Shown here: in pieces, positions 18,332-26,576 of the stretch
Layout: the number at the start of each line of letters is the position of its first letter
Position numbering within the stretch: the first letter of the stretch is position 1
Assembly: GCF_001078595.1 (NCBI RefSeq)
Contig: NZ_LFTY01000002.1
Location: 269,378 to 333,377 of the forward strand
Length of the DNA: 64,000 nucleotides
From: Candidatus Rhodobacter oscarellae
GTDB lineage: Bacteria; Pseudomonadota; Alphaproteobacteria; Rhodobacterales; Rhodobacteraceae
Direction: 5' to 3'
The notes under the pieces: model-generated
Told to the model about the DNA's origin: nothing
Seen by the model: only the letters and a program-made list of their open reading frames with translations
Databases searched by the model: none
Made by a program: the position numbers and the translations under genes

Positions 18332-18733
18332 TTACCCGCCGAGGCTGCGCGTAAGCACCATGACCCCCAACAGGATCAGAATGCAAAACGTTGAGAACGC
18401 GCTTCCGGCCATGCCGTAGAACCGCAGCGGGCGGTTATGCTCGAGCCAACCGAAGGCGTAGCCATGCGCCAGCCGCGACACCGTAAACACGGCCGCCAGG
18501 GGCAGCAGGGCCCAGCCCGGCGCGCCCAGCATCTCGGCCAGGCCCATGGCGATCAGCGTCAGGGGCATCTGCTCGGCGGCGTTGGCCTGGCCGCGCATGC
18601 GCCGCATCAAGAGCTTGTCGCCGCCGTCCCCCAGCGAGACCCCTGCGCTGCCGCGCGCGCGGATGACCTGCAGCGTCTGGAACATGAAGAACGTGCCGCA
18701 GATAAGCGCGGCCCAGGCGGTGATCAGTGGCAT
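18332..18733 (-). CDS. MAPEG-family membrane protein
   Basis: A 133-residue protein with four predicted membrane helices and the MAPEG signature RRMRGQANAAEQMPLTLIAM at residues 44-63 (the consensus ...R.qRaq.Nt.E..p...). Such proteins in eukaryotes are glutathione-dependent oxidoreductases; bacterial members have no settled substrate. It is convergent with the dehalogenase gene and followed on the same strand by nothing closely spaced. Confidence 0.85.
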   Translation of the reverse strand: MPLITAWAALICGTFFMFQTLQVIRARGSAGVSLGDGGDKLLMRRMRGQANAAEQMPLTLIAMGLAEMLGAPGWALLPLAAVFTVSRLAHGYAFGWLEHNRPLRFYGMAGSAFSTFCILILLGVMVLTRSLGG

Positions 18734-18812
18734 CCTTGCCCCCTTCGCTCAAAAGAAAGGGCCGGAAGCATGCGCGCCCGGCCCTGTGGTCGTCTTTGGT
18801 TCTGCCCTAGGG

Positions 18813-19616
18813 CTACTCTTGCTGGCCCATGAACATCAGCAGGAACTGGAACATGTTCAGGAAGCTGATGTAGAGGCTCAGCGCGCCGTCATAGGCCGCC
18901 TTGTCCAGCCACTCCTGGTCGCCGTGATGCGCCATGGAGACGTAGGTGGTCTTGATGTCCTGCGTGTAGAACGCGGTCAGGCCGGCGAAGATCAGCACGC
19001 CCAGGACCGAGATCGCGAACATCAGAGGGGCGCTGCCCAGGAACATGTTGACGATCATCGCCAGGATCAGGCCAACCACGCCCATGATCAGGAACGTGCC
19101 CATGCCCGACAGGTCGCGCTTGGTCGTATAGCCGTAGAGCGACAGGCTGGCGAAGGCGATCGCCGTCACCAGGAAGGTCTGCGCGATCGAGGCCCCGGTG
19201 AAGACCAGGAAGATCGACGACAGCGAAAGTCCCATCACCGCCGAGAAGATCAGAAAGCCAAGCTGCACGGTCGCGGCGGAACCACGGCGCATGAGCGCGC
19301 CCCAGCCAAAGAAGATGAATGCCAGCGGGGCGAACATGATCACCCAACGCAGCGGCGTGGCGTAAAGCGTCTCGCCCAGGCCGGTCAGAAACTGGCCCTC
19401 GCGGAGCATAAGCGCGAAACCTTCCGAGTTCACGGCCGCCGAGTTGATATCCGACGTCACGGCCAATCCAGCGATGGCCCATGCGGCCAGGGCCGTGATC
19501 AAGAGACCACCGGACATGGTCCCGTAAACTTTGTTCATATGGGCGCGTAGGCCCGCGTCGATTTCTGCCGTGCGGACCCCGGCGGTTGCCGCGCGGTAGG
19601 TCTGATACTCAGCCAT
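18813..19616 (-). CDS. Bax inhibitor-1 / YccA family membrane protein
   Basis: A 267-residue integral membrane protein with seven predicted helices and the TMBIM/BI-1 layout: N-terminal region ending VYGTMSGGLLITALAAWAIA, central LSSIFLVFTGASIAQTFLVT, and C-terminal SLYISFLNMFQFLLMFMGQQ. Bacterial members interact with FtsH (YccA) or conduct Ca2+ (BsYetJ). The pore aspartates of the family are likely in the C-terminal helices. It is a single gene. Confidence 0.92.
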   Translation of the reverse strand: MAEYQTYRAATAGVRTAEIDAGLRAHMNKVYGTMSGGLLITALAAWAIAGLAVTSDINSAAVNSEGFALMLREGQFLTGLGETLYATPLRWVIMFAPLAFIFFGWGALMRRGSAATVQLGFLIFSAVMGLSLSSIFLVFTGASIAQTFLVTAIAFASLSLYGYTTKRDLSGMGTFLIMGVVGLILAMIVNMFLGSAPLMFAISVLGVLIFAGLTAFYTQDIKTTYVSMAHHGDQEWLDKAAYDGALSLYISFLNMFQFLLMFMGQQE

Positions 19617-19724
19617 TTATGCCTCCAGTTGATCCAAGCGGCGGGTCACACCCGCCGTTGGCAATAGATATTGGCGTTTTCGCTCGAAATTTCAAGCGTC
19701 AAGGACCGAGTTCTTGGCAATATG

Positions 19725-19943
19725 TTAATGCCGCCAGTGACTGGGGGCGTCCCAGACCGCGCGCCGGGCCTCGGCCTCGGCCTGTTCGCGCGTCAGGCCA
19801 AGATCCTTCAGCGCGTGATCGTCCAGCGTGTTAAGGGCGTGGCGCTGCCGGAAAAGGCCGTTCCAAGCGATGAGTCGCGCCAAGAAACCCTTGTTTGCAG
19901 CGGGTTGGCAGGAGTGGCTTCTGTTTTTGGTCGTCGCGGTCAT
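19725..19943 (-). CDS. DUF1127 small basic protein
   Basis: A 72-residue arginine-rich DUF1127 protein. The core ending is LNTLDDHALKDLGLTREQAE, the diagnostic DUF1127 block. DUF1127 proteins in alphaproteobacteria affect RNA maturation and phosphate/carbon metabolism. I use ATG at 19943 with AAGGA upstream; a longer frame continues to 20243 but is not protein-like. It is divergent from a LysR regulator that may control it. Confidence 0.8.
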   Translation of the reverse strand: MTATTKNRSHSCQPAANKGFLARLIAWNGLFRQRHALNTLDDHALKDLGLTREQAEAEARRAVWDAPSHWRH

Positions 19944-20067
19944 GGCGCTGTTCCTTCTCGTTAATTGATTCATCATCCGCAAAGGATCAATTTGCTTGAT
20001 GTATATGCCATTCCGTGCTGTATTCCTCAAATGAATGTTTATGACGCAACCCATCAGGAAGTGTGAT

Positions 20068-20952
20068 ATGCCGCGAAATCTAGACCTGACCGCGCTGCGC
20101 AGCTTTGTAACCGTCGCCGAGACAGGGGGCGTCACCCGCGCCGCGGGGTTTCTGAATTTGACACAATCTGCCGTGTCGATGCAGCTCAAGAGGCTGGAGG
20201 AGTCGCTGAACCTGCAGCTTCTTGACCGTTCGGCCCGCACCATCGCGCTGACCGCGGCCGGCGAGCAGTTGCTGAGCTACGCCAAGCGCATGCTTGATAC
20301 CAACGACCAGGCCTGGACGCGGCTGACCAACCAGGAGTTCGAGGGCGAGCTGGTCCTGGGCGTGCCGCATGACGTCATTTATCCCTACATTCCCCCGGTG
20401 TTACGGCGCATGCAGACCGAGTTCCCACGAATGCAGTTGCGCCTGGTCTCGCACTCGACAACCCAACTGCGCGAGCTATACGGGCGCGGCGAGGTCGATG
20501 CGATCGTCACCACAGAGGCGCAGCCGGGTCCCGGCGGCGAGAGCCTGGTGCAATTGCCGCTTGTGTGGATCGGGGCAAAGGGCGGCGTCGCTTGGCGCCG
20601 CACCCCCTTGCCGATCGCTTTCTGCTCAAATTGCTTCTTCCGCACGCCCTCGCTGCGCTGCCTGGACGATGCGGGCGTGGCTTGGGACATGGCGTTGGAT
20701 TCCGCGCAAGATCGGGCCGTCGAGGCGATGATCAGCGCCGATTTGGCGGTGACCGTGGCGATTGACGGCGCGGACATCCCGCAAACGGCGCCGGTGAACC
20801 ACGGCGGCACGCTGCCGGATCCGGGCGAGTCGCGGATCTGCCTCTATCTTGACGCTCACAACGACCCGGTGCGCGTCGCCCTGCGCGACCTGATCCGGCT
20901 GACCTATCGGACACAAGGCCGGGGCGCGGAGCTGGCGAAGCTGTCGGCGTAG
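20068..20952 (+). CDS. LysR-family transcriptional regulator
   Basis: A 294-residue LTTR. The winged HTH is residues 1-65 (LTALRSFVTVAETGGVTRAA, LTQSAVSMQLKRLEESLNLQ). The effector domain has two Rossmann-like lobes, from GELVLGVPHDVIYPYIPPVL onwards. I use ATG at 20068 (a longer frame starts at 20035). It is divergent from DUF1127; the 124-bp region between them is AT-rich and is the likely target. Confidence 0.88.
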   Translation: MPRNLDLTALRSFVTVAETGGVTRAAGFLNLTQSAVSMQLKRLEESLNLQLLDRSARTIALTAAGEQLLSYAKRMLDTNDQAWTRLTNQEFEGELVLGVPHDVIYPYIPPVLRRMQTEFPRMQLRLVSHSTTQLRELYGRGEVDAIVTTEAQPGPGGESLVQLPLVWIGAKGGVAWRRTPLPIAFCSNCFFRTPSLRCLDDAGVAWDMALDSAQDRAVEAMISADLAVTVAIDGADIPQTAPVNHGGTLPDPGESRICLYLDAHNDPVRVALRDLIRLTYRTQGRGAELAKLSA

Positions 20953-20961
20953 GCGCGCGCC

Positions 20962-21927
20962 TTAGTCGCCCATCGTCACAATGATCTTCCCGGTCGACTT
21001 GCGGGCGCGCAGCGTCTCCAGCGCCTCGGCGGCCTGCGCCAAGGGGAAGCGGTGGCTGATATGCACGTTCAGCTCGCCGGCGGCGTACCAGTCAAAGAGC
21101 TGCGCGAAGGTTGTCGTCATGGCGTCCGGATTGAACCGCAAGTAGCCGCCCCAGTTCACGCCGATCACGTCGACATTCTTGACCAGCAGGTGGTTGGCCG
21201 GGATCTGCGGCACGTCCCCGCTGGCGAACCCGATGGCAAGGATGCGCGCCTCGGGGTTGACTGCGCGCAGGGCGGCGCTTAACTGGTCGCCGCCGACGGC
21301 GTCATAGACCACGTCGGCGCGCCCCAGCGCCCGCACCGCCTCGGTGATGTCGGCGGTCTCGCTGTCGATCAGGTGATCGGCCCCGGCGGCCTTTGCGACG
21401 GCCAGCTTCTGAGGTCCGCGGGCGCAGGCGATCACGCGGGCGCCCATGCGCTTGCCGATCTCGACCGCGGTCAGGCCGACGCCGCCCGCGGCGCCAAGCA
21501 CCAACAGCGTCTCGCCCGCGCTCAGGCGCGCCCGGCGCGCCAGGGCAAGATGGCTGGTCCCATGCGCGATCAGAAGGCCCGCGGCGGCGTCAAACGGCAT
21601 CGCGTCCGGTATCTTGACGGCGCGGTTAGCAGGAAAGGCGCCATACTCAGCCAGCCCGCCTTGCCCAGAATAGACGGCGACCCTGTCCCCGGCGTCAAAA
21701 CCGTCCACCCCGGCGCCGACAGCGTCCACAACGCCGGAAAGCTCCATGCCCAAGGTGACGGGCGGCTCCGGGCGTTCCTGATAGCGGCCCTGCGCCATCA
21801 AAAGATCGGCGAAGTTCAAGCCCGCCGCCAAGATCCGCACGCCGATCTGGCCAGGGCCCGGAACGGGGCGATCGGTAGAAACAAGTCTTGGCTCGGCGCC
21901 GTAGCTGGCGATCTGAAAGCACTTCAT
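20962..21927 (-). CDS. NADPH:quinone oxidoreductase family protein (MDR superfamily)
   Basis: A 321-residue zinc-independent medium-chain dehydrogenase/reductase. The NADPH motif is VLGAAGGVGLTAVEIGKRMG, and the N-terminal GroES-like domain includes LLMAQGRYQERPEPPVTLGM. The zinc-ligand cysteines of alcohol dehydrogenases are absent, as in quinone oxidoreductases. The substrate may be a quinone or an enoyl compound. It is convergent with the LysR gene and stands alone. Confidence 0.88.
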   Translation of the reverse strand: MKCFQIASYGAEPRLVSTDRPVPGPGQIGVRILAAGLNFADLLMAQGRYQERPEPPVTLGMELSGVVDAVGAGVDGFDAGDRVAVYSGQGGLAEYGAFPANRAVKIPDAMPFDAAAGLLIAHGTSHLALARRARLSAGETLLVLGAAGGVGLTAVEIGKRMGARVIACARGPQKLAVAKAAGADHLIDSETADITEAVRALGRADVVYDAVGGDQLSAALRAVNPEARILAIGFASGDVPQIPANHLLVKNVDVIGVNWGGYLRFNPDAMTTTFAQLFDWYAAGELNVHISHRFPLAQAAEALETLRARKSTGKIIVTMGD

Positions 21928-22239
21928 AGCGCTCGTTTAGGAGGGCGGTCTTTGGCTTTCAAGCCGTTAACGAATTTACAGCGAATCGCCTTTAGGGGGA
22001 ATTGCGAAAAACATCCCCATCGCCGCCCAAAATCCCTGCCATTGGTCTCAAAAAACGCGTTCAACCCTGTGTTGCGTGTCAACGGGTGTAGATTTCCGGC
22101 GAAAATTAACTCAAAATTCCAAGTTTTACTATTATTATTCATCATATTACGAAAAGCCTGCCGAAAAGGACAGGTTGAGAAAATGGCAGCGGTGGAAGAC
22201 TTAGAACGTACCGTCGTAAGTTGTAAGGAGTCGGTTGAA
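21928..22239. other. intergenic region with a promoter for the XRE gene
   Basis: 312 AT-richer bases between a divergent pair of genes. It holds the second copy of GCGAAAAACATCCCC (22004-22018) and a probable promoter at 22106-22135. No small gene is convincing, although an in-frame upstream ATG (22183) could extend the XRE protein. Confidence 0.5.
22106..22135 (+). promoter_or_regulatory. sigma-70-type promoter for the XRE regulator
   Basis: TTAACT (22106-22111) and TATTAT (22130-22135) are separated by 18 bp. The -10 matches 5 of 6 consensus bases and the -35 matches 4 of 6. The transcript would have a leader of about 100 nt before the ATG at 22240. Confidence 0.4.
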
Positions 22240-22614
22240 ATGAAGCATCCAGTGGATGTACACGTCGGCAAGCGGGTTCGTCACCGCCGGTGGATGGTCG
22301 GGATGACGCAGCAGCAGCTGGCTGGCAAAGTTGGAATCAAGTTCCAGCAGATCCAGAAATACGAGACAGGCATGAACCGCATCAGCGCGTCACGCCTTTG
22401 GGACATCGCGGAATCGCTTGATGTACCGATCAGCTTTTTCTTCGAGGGACTGGACACTCCAATGGAGACCCATGGCTCCGGCGAGGGCGTTCCGGGCGAC
22501 ATCCTGGCCGACAAAGAGGCTTTGGAACTGGTGCGCTCGTACTACCAGATCCCTGAGGTTCAGCGCCGTCGGTTGTTCGAACTGGCACGCGCGATCAGCG
22601 AGGATGCGGCCTAG
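22240..22614 (+). CDS. XRE-family helix-turn-helix regulator
   Basis: A 124-residue regulator. The HTH covers about residues 10-66 (GKRVRHRRWMVGMTQQQLAG, KVGIKFQQIQKYETGMNRIS), followed by a short C-terminal region that includes LVRSYYQIPEVQRRRLFELA. I chose ATG at 22240, which has AAGGAG 9 nt upstream. Closely similar small XRE proteins are common in Rhodobacteraceae, but I do not know a target. A hairpin follows and precedes hisN. Confidence 0.88.
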   Translation: MKHPVDVHVGKRVRHRRWMVGMTQQQLAGKVGIKFQQIQKYETGMNRISASRLWDIAESLDVPISFFFEGLDTPMETHGSGEGVPGDILADKEALELVRSYYQIPEVQRRRLFELARAISEDAA

Positions 22615-22646
22615 CATCCGCTTGACCGAGCCTAAAGGACGATTTA

Positions 22647-22668
22647 CCCGCGCCTTAATTGGCGCGGG
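22647..22668 (+). terminator. hairpin between the XRE gene and hisN that covers the hisN ribosome-binding site
   Basis: CCCGCGCC (22647-22654) pairs perfectly with GGCGCGGG (22661-22668) around TTAATT. The 3' arm overlaps the GGGAG ribosome-binding site (22666-22670) of hisN, so it could both pause read-through and limit hisN translation. There is no T-run. Confidence 0.5.
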
Positions 22669-22677
22669 AGTTCTATG

Positions 22678-23487
22678 ATGGCGACAGGTGTGAAGAAATC
22701 AGAGCATGACGCACTAGTCTCTACGGCGCATGAGATGGCAGAGGCCGCGCGCGCGGCCATTCTGCCGCATTTCCGCCGTGCAGAACTGGCGGCGGAGAAC
22801 AAGTCCCAAGACGCGTTCGACCCTGTGACCGTTGCGGATCGCGCGGCCGAGCAGGCTATGCGGGACGTGCTGGCGCGCCGTCGCCCGGATGACGGCATCC
22901 TTGGCGAGGAACATGGCACCGTCGCCGGCAGCAGCGGGCTGACCTGGGTGCTTGATCCCATTGACGGCACGCGCGGGTTCATCTCTGGCACCCCGACCTG
23001 GGGCGTGCTGATCGCCGTGGGCGACGAGAACGGTCCCGAATTCGGCCTGATCGATCAGCCCTATATTGGCGAGCGTTTTGTGGGCGGTTTCGGGCTGGCC
23101 CAGGTCGACGGCCCGCTGGGCCGCGCGCCGCTGGCCGTGCGCGGCACGCGCGACCTCGCCGCTGCCACGATCCTAACCACCTTCCCAGAGGTCGGCACGC
23201 CGCAAGAGGGCGCGGCGTTTCACCGGGTGGCCGAGCGCTGTAAGCTGACGCGGTACGGGATGGACTGCTACGGCTATGCGCTCTTGGCGGCGGGGCAGGT
23301 CGACCTGGTGATCGAGGCGGGCCTGCAGGCCTATGATATCCAGGCGCCCATCGCGGTCATCCAAGCCGCGGGCGGCATTGTGACCAACTGGCAGGGCGAC
23401 CCGGCCCATAGTGGCGGCACGGCCCTGGCCGCCGCGACACCCGAGCTCCACGCCGCGGCGCTGGAGATATTGAACGCAGGTGCCTGA
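22678..23487 (+). CDS. hisN: histidinol-phosphatase, inositol-monophosphatase fold
   Basis: A 269-residue (or 270 from the adjacent ATG at 22675) IMPase-family phosphatase. The metal-binding motifs are ILGEEHG (site around residue 75) and WVLDPIDGTRGFISG (DPIDGT, about residues 91-105), with the third at QAYDIQAPIAVIQAAGG. This form is used as the histidinol-phosphate phosphatase in many Alphaproteobacteria; inositol phosphate is an alternative. The ribosome-binding site GGGAG lies partly in a hairpin. The next gene overlaps by 8 nt. Confidence 0.85.
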   Translation: MATGVKKSEHDALVSTAHEMAEAARAAILPHFRRAELAAENKSQDAFDPVTVADRAAEQAMRDVLARRRPDDGILGEEHGTVAGSSGLTWVLDPIDGTRGFISGTPTWGVLIAVGDENGPEFGLIDQPYIGERFVGGFGLAQVDGPLGRAPLAVRGTRDLAAATILTTFPEVGTPQEGAAFHRVAERCKLTRYGMDCYGYALLAAGQVDLVIEAGLQAYDIQAPIAVIQAAGGIVTNWQGDPAHSGGTALAAATPELHAAALEILNAGA

Positions 23488-24814
23488 AACGCTGATCAAA
23501 AACGCGGATGTCGTCGTCACGATGGACGATGATCGCCGCGAGCTTTGCAACAGCGATATCCGAGTGCGTGACGGTGTGATCGCAGAGATCGGCGCGGGGC
23601 TGCACTCGGACGGCGAGACATTGCTGGCCACGGGCTGCGTGGTGACGCCGGGGCTGGTGAACACGCATCATCATCTTTACCAGACCCTGACGCGCGCGGT
23701 GCCCGGCGGTCAGGACGCACTGCTCTTTGGCTGGCTGCAGACGCTGTATCCCATTTGGGCGCGGTTCGGTCCGGAAGAGATGCGCGTCTCGGCGCAGATC
23801 GGGCTTGCGGAACTGGCCCTGTCTGGCTGCAGCTTGACCTCTGATCACCTGTATCTTTACCCCAATGGCGCGCGGTTGGAGGACACGATCGAGGCCGCGA
23901 CCGAGCTGGGGCTGCGGTTCCATCCCACGCGCGGCGCGATGTCCATTGGCGAGAGCGACGGCGGTCTGCCGCCGGATAGCCTGGTGGAGGACGAGGCGGC
24001 GATCCTAAAGGACATGATCCGCGTGGTGGACGCGTTCCACGATCCCGCGCCGGGCGCAATGGTGCGCGTCGGGCTGGCGCCGTGCTCGCCCTTCTCCGTA
24101 TCGCGGGAGCTGATGCGCGACACCGCCCTGCTGGCCCGCGACAAGGCGGTGATGCTGCATACCCACCTGGCGGAGAACGACGAGGATGTGCGCTATTCCG
24201 AGGCGACCTTTGGTTGCCGCCCGGGGCAATATGCCGAGGATTTGGGCTGGGTCGGCGAGGATGTCTGGCACGCGCATTGCGTCAAGCTCGACGGGCAAGA
24301 GATTGATCTGTTTGCCAGAACGCAAACCGGCGTGGCGCATTGCCCCTGCTCGAACTGCCGGCTTGGGTCGGGGATCGCGCCGGTGCGCGCGATGCGCGAC
24401 GCGGGCGTTCGCGTAGGCCTGGGCGTGGACGGCTCGGCCTCTAACGACGCGGGCAACCTGATGGCGGAGGCGCGCCAGGCCATGCTGCTGCAACGCGTGG
24501 CGCAGGGCGCGGACGCCATGAGCGCGCGCGAGGCGCTGGAGATCGCCACCCGCGGCGGCGCGGATGTATTGGGGCGGCCAGATTGCGGGCGGCTGGCCGT
24601 GGGCAAGCGGGCCGACATCGCTATCTGGGATGTGTCTGGCATCGAGGCCGCGGGCTCGTGGGACGCCGTGGCGCTGGCACTGGCGGGGCCGACCCGGGCG
24701 CGCGACCTGCTGGTGGAAGGCCGCCAGATCGTGCGCGACGGGCACATGGTGACCGTAGATTTGGGCCGAGCGATTGAACGACAGAATGAGCTCGCGCGGT
24801 CGCTGGCGCAATGA
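23480..24814 (+). CDS. 8-oxoguanine deaminase (amidohydrolase)
   Basis: A 444-residue metal-dependent amidohydrolase beginning with GTG that overlaps hisN. Metal ligands are visible as VNTHHHLYQT, MLHTHLAEN and HAHCVKLD, and the 8-oxoguanine-deaminase group hallmark GVAHCPCSNCRLGSGIAPV is present. It converts 8-oxoguanine to uric acid, so with the convergent guanine deaminase it belongs to purine salvage or degradation and damage clean-up. The similar atrazine chlorohydrolase/SAH deaminase groups lack the CPCSNC motif. A 198-bp repeat follows. Confidence 0.88.
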   Translation: MPETLIKNADVVVTMDDDRRELCNSDIRVRDGVIAEIGAGLHSDGETLLATGCVVTPGLVNTHHHLYQTLTRAVPGGQDALLFGWLQTLYPIWARFGPEEMRVSAQIGLAELALSGCSLTSDHLYLYPNGARLEDTIEAATELGLRFHPTRGAMSIGESDGGLPPDSLVEDEAAILKDMIRVVDAFHDPAPGAMVRVGLAPCSPFSVSRELMRDTALLARDKAVMLHTHLAENDEDVRYSEATFGCRPGQYAEDLGWVGEDVWHAHCVKLDGQEIDLFARTQTGVAHCPCSNCRLGSGIAPVRAMRDAGVRVGLGVDGSASNDAGNLMAEARQAMLLQRVAQGADAMSAREALEIATRGGADVLGRPDCGRLAVGKRADIAIWDVSGIEAAGSWDAVALALAGPTRARDLLVEGRQIVRDGHMVTVDLGRAIERQNELARSLAQ

Positions 24815-24884
24815 GTGTAGAGCGGTGTCCAGGGCAAATTGATGTACACGGTATTGCTGAATTGAACGGAAGGAGTTGTGTCAA

Positions 24885-25082
24885 CTGGCCTCCAGCGGAC
24901 CTTGGCGCGCCACAATTTTCTTGCAAGAAAATTGCGAAACTCTTGCAAGAGTTTCTTCACCGCGCCCCGAATTGCTTCTTCTATTGCAACCCATTACGGG
25001 CGCGCGGGGCCACTTTCCTTGGAAGGAAAGTGCAAATCTCTTGCAAGAGATTTGGCGCCCCGAAAGGCCCGCTCCAGGCCAA
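24885..25082 (+). repeat. 198-bp four-palindrome element, copy C
   Basis: The best preserved copy: all four palindromes (24913-24934, 24936-24955, 25012-25031, 25034-25053) are intact. Between hairpins two and three is a ~56-bp spacer that itself has complementary GCCCCG and CGGGGC blocks. Inverted ends are CTGGCCTCCAGCGG on the left and CCGCTCCAGGCCAA on the right. It fills most of the gap between two convergent deaminase genes. Confidence 0.88.
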
Positions 25083-25123
25083 TTGCGACGTCCACGAAGG
25101 ATTACTTCGCCAGTTCTCTGATC

Positions 25124-26410
25124 TTAGCCCGAAAGCGCGCGACCGGCGACCCAGACCTGAGAGATGGCGCGGTCGTCCCCCATCATGATCGTCGGAAAAA
25201 GCGCCTCCCAAACGGTCTCGGCCCGGGCGGCGCGCTGCGAGATCGCCGGGGTGGAGGCCAGATCCAGCGCGATCAAATCGGCCTCGGCCCCGACCTCAAT
25301 ATTGCCGATCATCGGCAGGTGCAGCGCCGTGGCCGAGCCGCGGGTGGCCAGCCAGTAAAGCTGCGCAGGGTGCAGGGCCTGGCCGCGCAGCTGGGCGATC
25401 TCGTAGGCCGCCGCCATCGTGCGCAGCATCGAAAAGGACGACCCGCCGCCGGTGTCGGTGGCCAGCCCCACGGGCAGGTCCTCCGCCACGGACATGTCAA
25501 AGAGCCCCGAGCCAATGAAGCTGTTCGAAGTGGGGCAGTGGATTAAGGAGGATCGCGCCTCGCCGAGGCGCCGCCGCTCGCGCTCGGTCAGGTGGATCGC
25601 GTGGCCGAACAACGCGCCCTCGCGTACCAGCCCATGGGCCTCATAGGTGTCCAGGTAGTCCCGCGCCTGGGGGTGCAGGTCCCGCACCCAGGCGACCTCG
25701 TCGGTCTGCTCGGACAAATGTGTCTGCATCAGGCAGCCCGGATGCTCGGCCCAGAGCGCGCCAAGGGCGGCAAGCTGCTCTTCAGAGGAGGTCGGCGAGA
25801 AGCGCGGGGTGATGGCATAGCCCAGGCGGTCGCGCCCGTGCCAGCGCCCCAGCAAGGCCTTGCTGTCGTCATAGGCCGATTGCGCGGTGTCGCGCAGCCC
25901 GTCCGGCGCATTTCGATCCATGCAGGTCTTGCCTGCCACGGCGCGCAGCCCGCGCTGCGCCGCCTCGGCAAAGAACGCCTCGACGCTCTCGGGATGGATC
26001 GTGCAATAGCTGCACACGGTGGTGGTCCCGTTCGCAAGGGTCAGGTCGAAATACAGCGCAGCGATCTGCGCGGCGTAGTCAGGGTCGCCAAAGCGCATCT
26101 CTTCGGGGAACGTGTATGTGTTCAGCCAGTCGATGAGCCGCTTGCCCCAACTCGCGATGATCGCCGTCTGCGGGTAATGCGCGTGCGCGTCCACGAACCC
26201 CGCGGTGATCAGCGCGTCACCCATATCCGTCACCGCAGCATCTGGATGCGCGCGGCGCATCTCGTCCGCGCCGCCCAGGGCAACGATGCGTCCGCCCTCG
26301 ATCACCACGCCGCCGCGGCTATCATGCAGCGCGGCCTCTTCGACGGGCACCCGAAAGGGGTCATCGTGAAAGCGCAGCGTTTGGCCAAGCAGCAGGGTTT
26401 TTTGGGGCAT
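25124..26410 (-). CDS. guaD: guanine deaminase
   Basis: A 428-residue zinc amidohydrolase deaminating guanine to xanthine. The first metal motif is FVDAHAHYPQTAII, other ligand and substrate blocks are CLMQTHLSEQTDEVAW (about residue 238) and FGHAIHLTERE, followed by SLIHCPTSNSFIGSGLF and VGLATDTGGGSSFS. The start is ATG at 26410; an open frame extends further but with no family similarity. It is convergent with the 8-oxoguanine deaminase gene, a thematic purine pair. Confidence 0.92.
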   Translation of the reverse strand: MPQKTLLLGQTLRFHDDPFRVPVEEAALHDSRGGVVIEGGRIVALGGADEMRRAHPDAAVTDMGDALITAGFVDAHAHYPQTAIIASWGKRLIDWLNTYTFPEEMRFGDPDYAAQIAALYFDLTLANGTTTVCSYCTIHPESVEAFFAEAAQRGLRAVAGKTCMDRNAPDGLRDTAQSAYDDSKALLGRWHGRDRLGYAITPRFSPTSSEEQLAALGALWAEHPGCLMQTHLSEQTDEVAWVRDLHPQARDYLDTYEAHGLVREGALFGHAIHLTERERRRLGEARSSLIHCPTSNSFIGSGLFDMSVAEDLPVGLATDTGGGSSFSMLRTMAAAYEIAQLRGQALHPAQLYWLATRGSATALHLPMIGNIEVGAEADLIALDLASTPAISQRAARAETVWEALFPTIMMGDDRAISQVWVAGRALSG

Positions 26411-26576
26411 TTGGTGTTCGGTCCTTGGTGTGGGCCTCCTAGAGTCCGATGTTGCGGGGCCGGGGTCAATGGTCTGCTGCGCCTGCGACAGCGGCGAGGC
26501 GCTGTTGGGGTTTGCGCTTGGCCCGCGTTTCTGGTGAAAAGGCAACGCGAATTCCTAGCGGCGCGAGGGGTCTGAG

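Noticed and set aside
24878-25546. Open frames through the 198-bp repeats (with ARKLRNSCKSFF and LSLEGKCKSLARDLA)
   Set aside because: The same peptides arise in all three copies because palindromes are translated; no start site or downstream protein is coherent. They are repeat translations, not genes.
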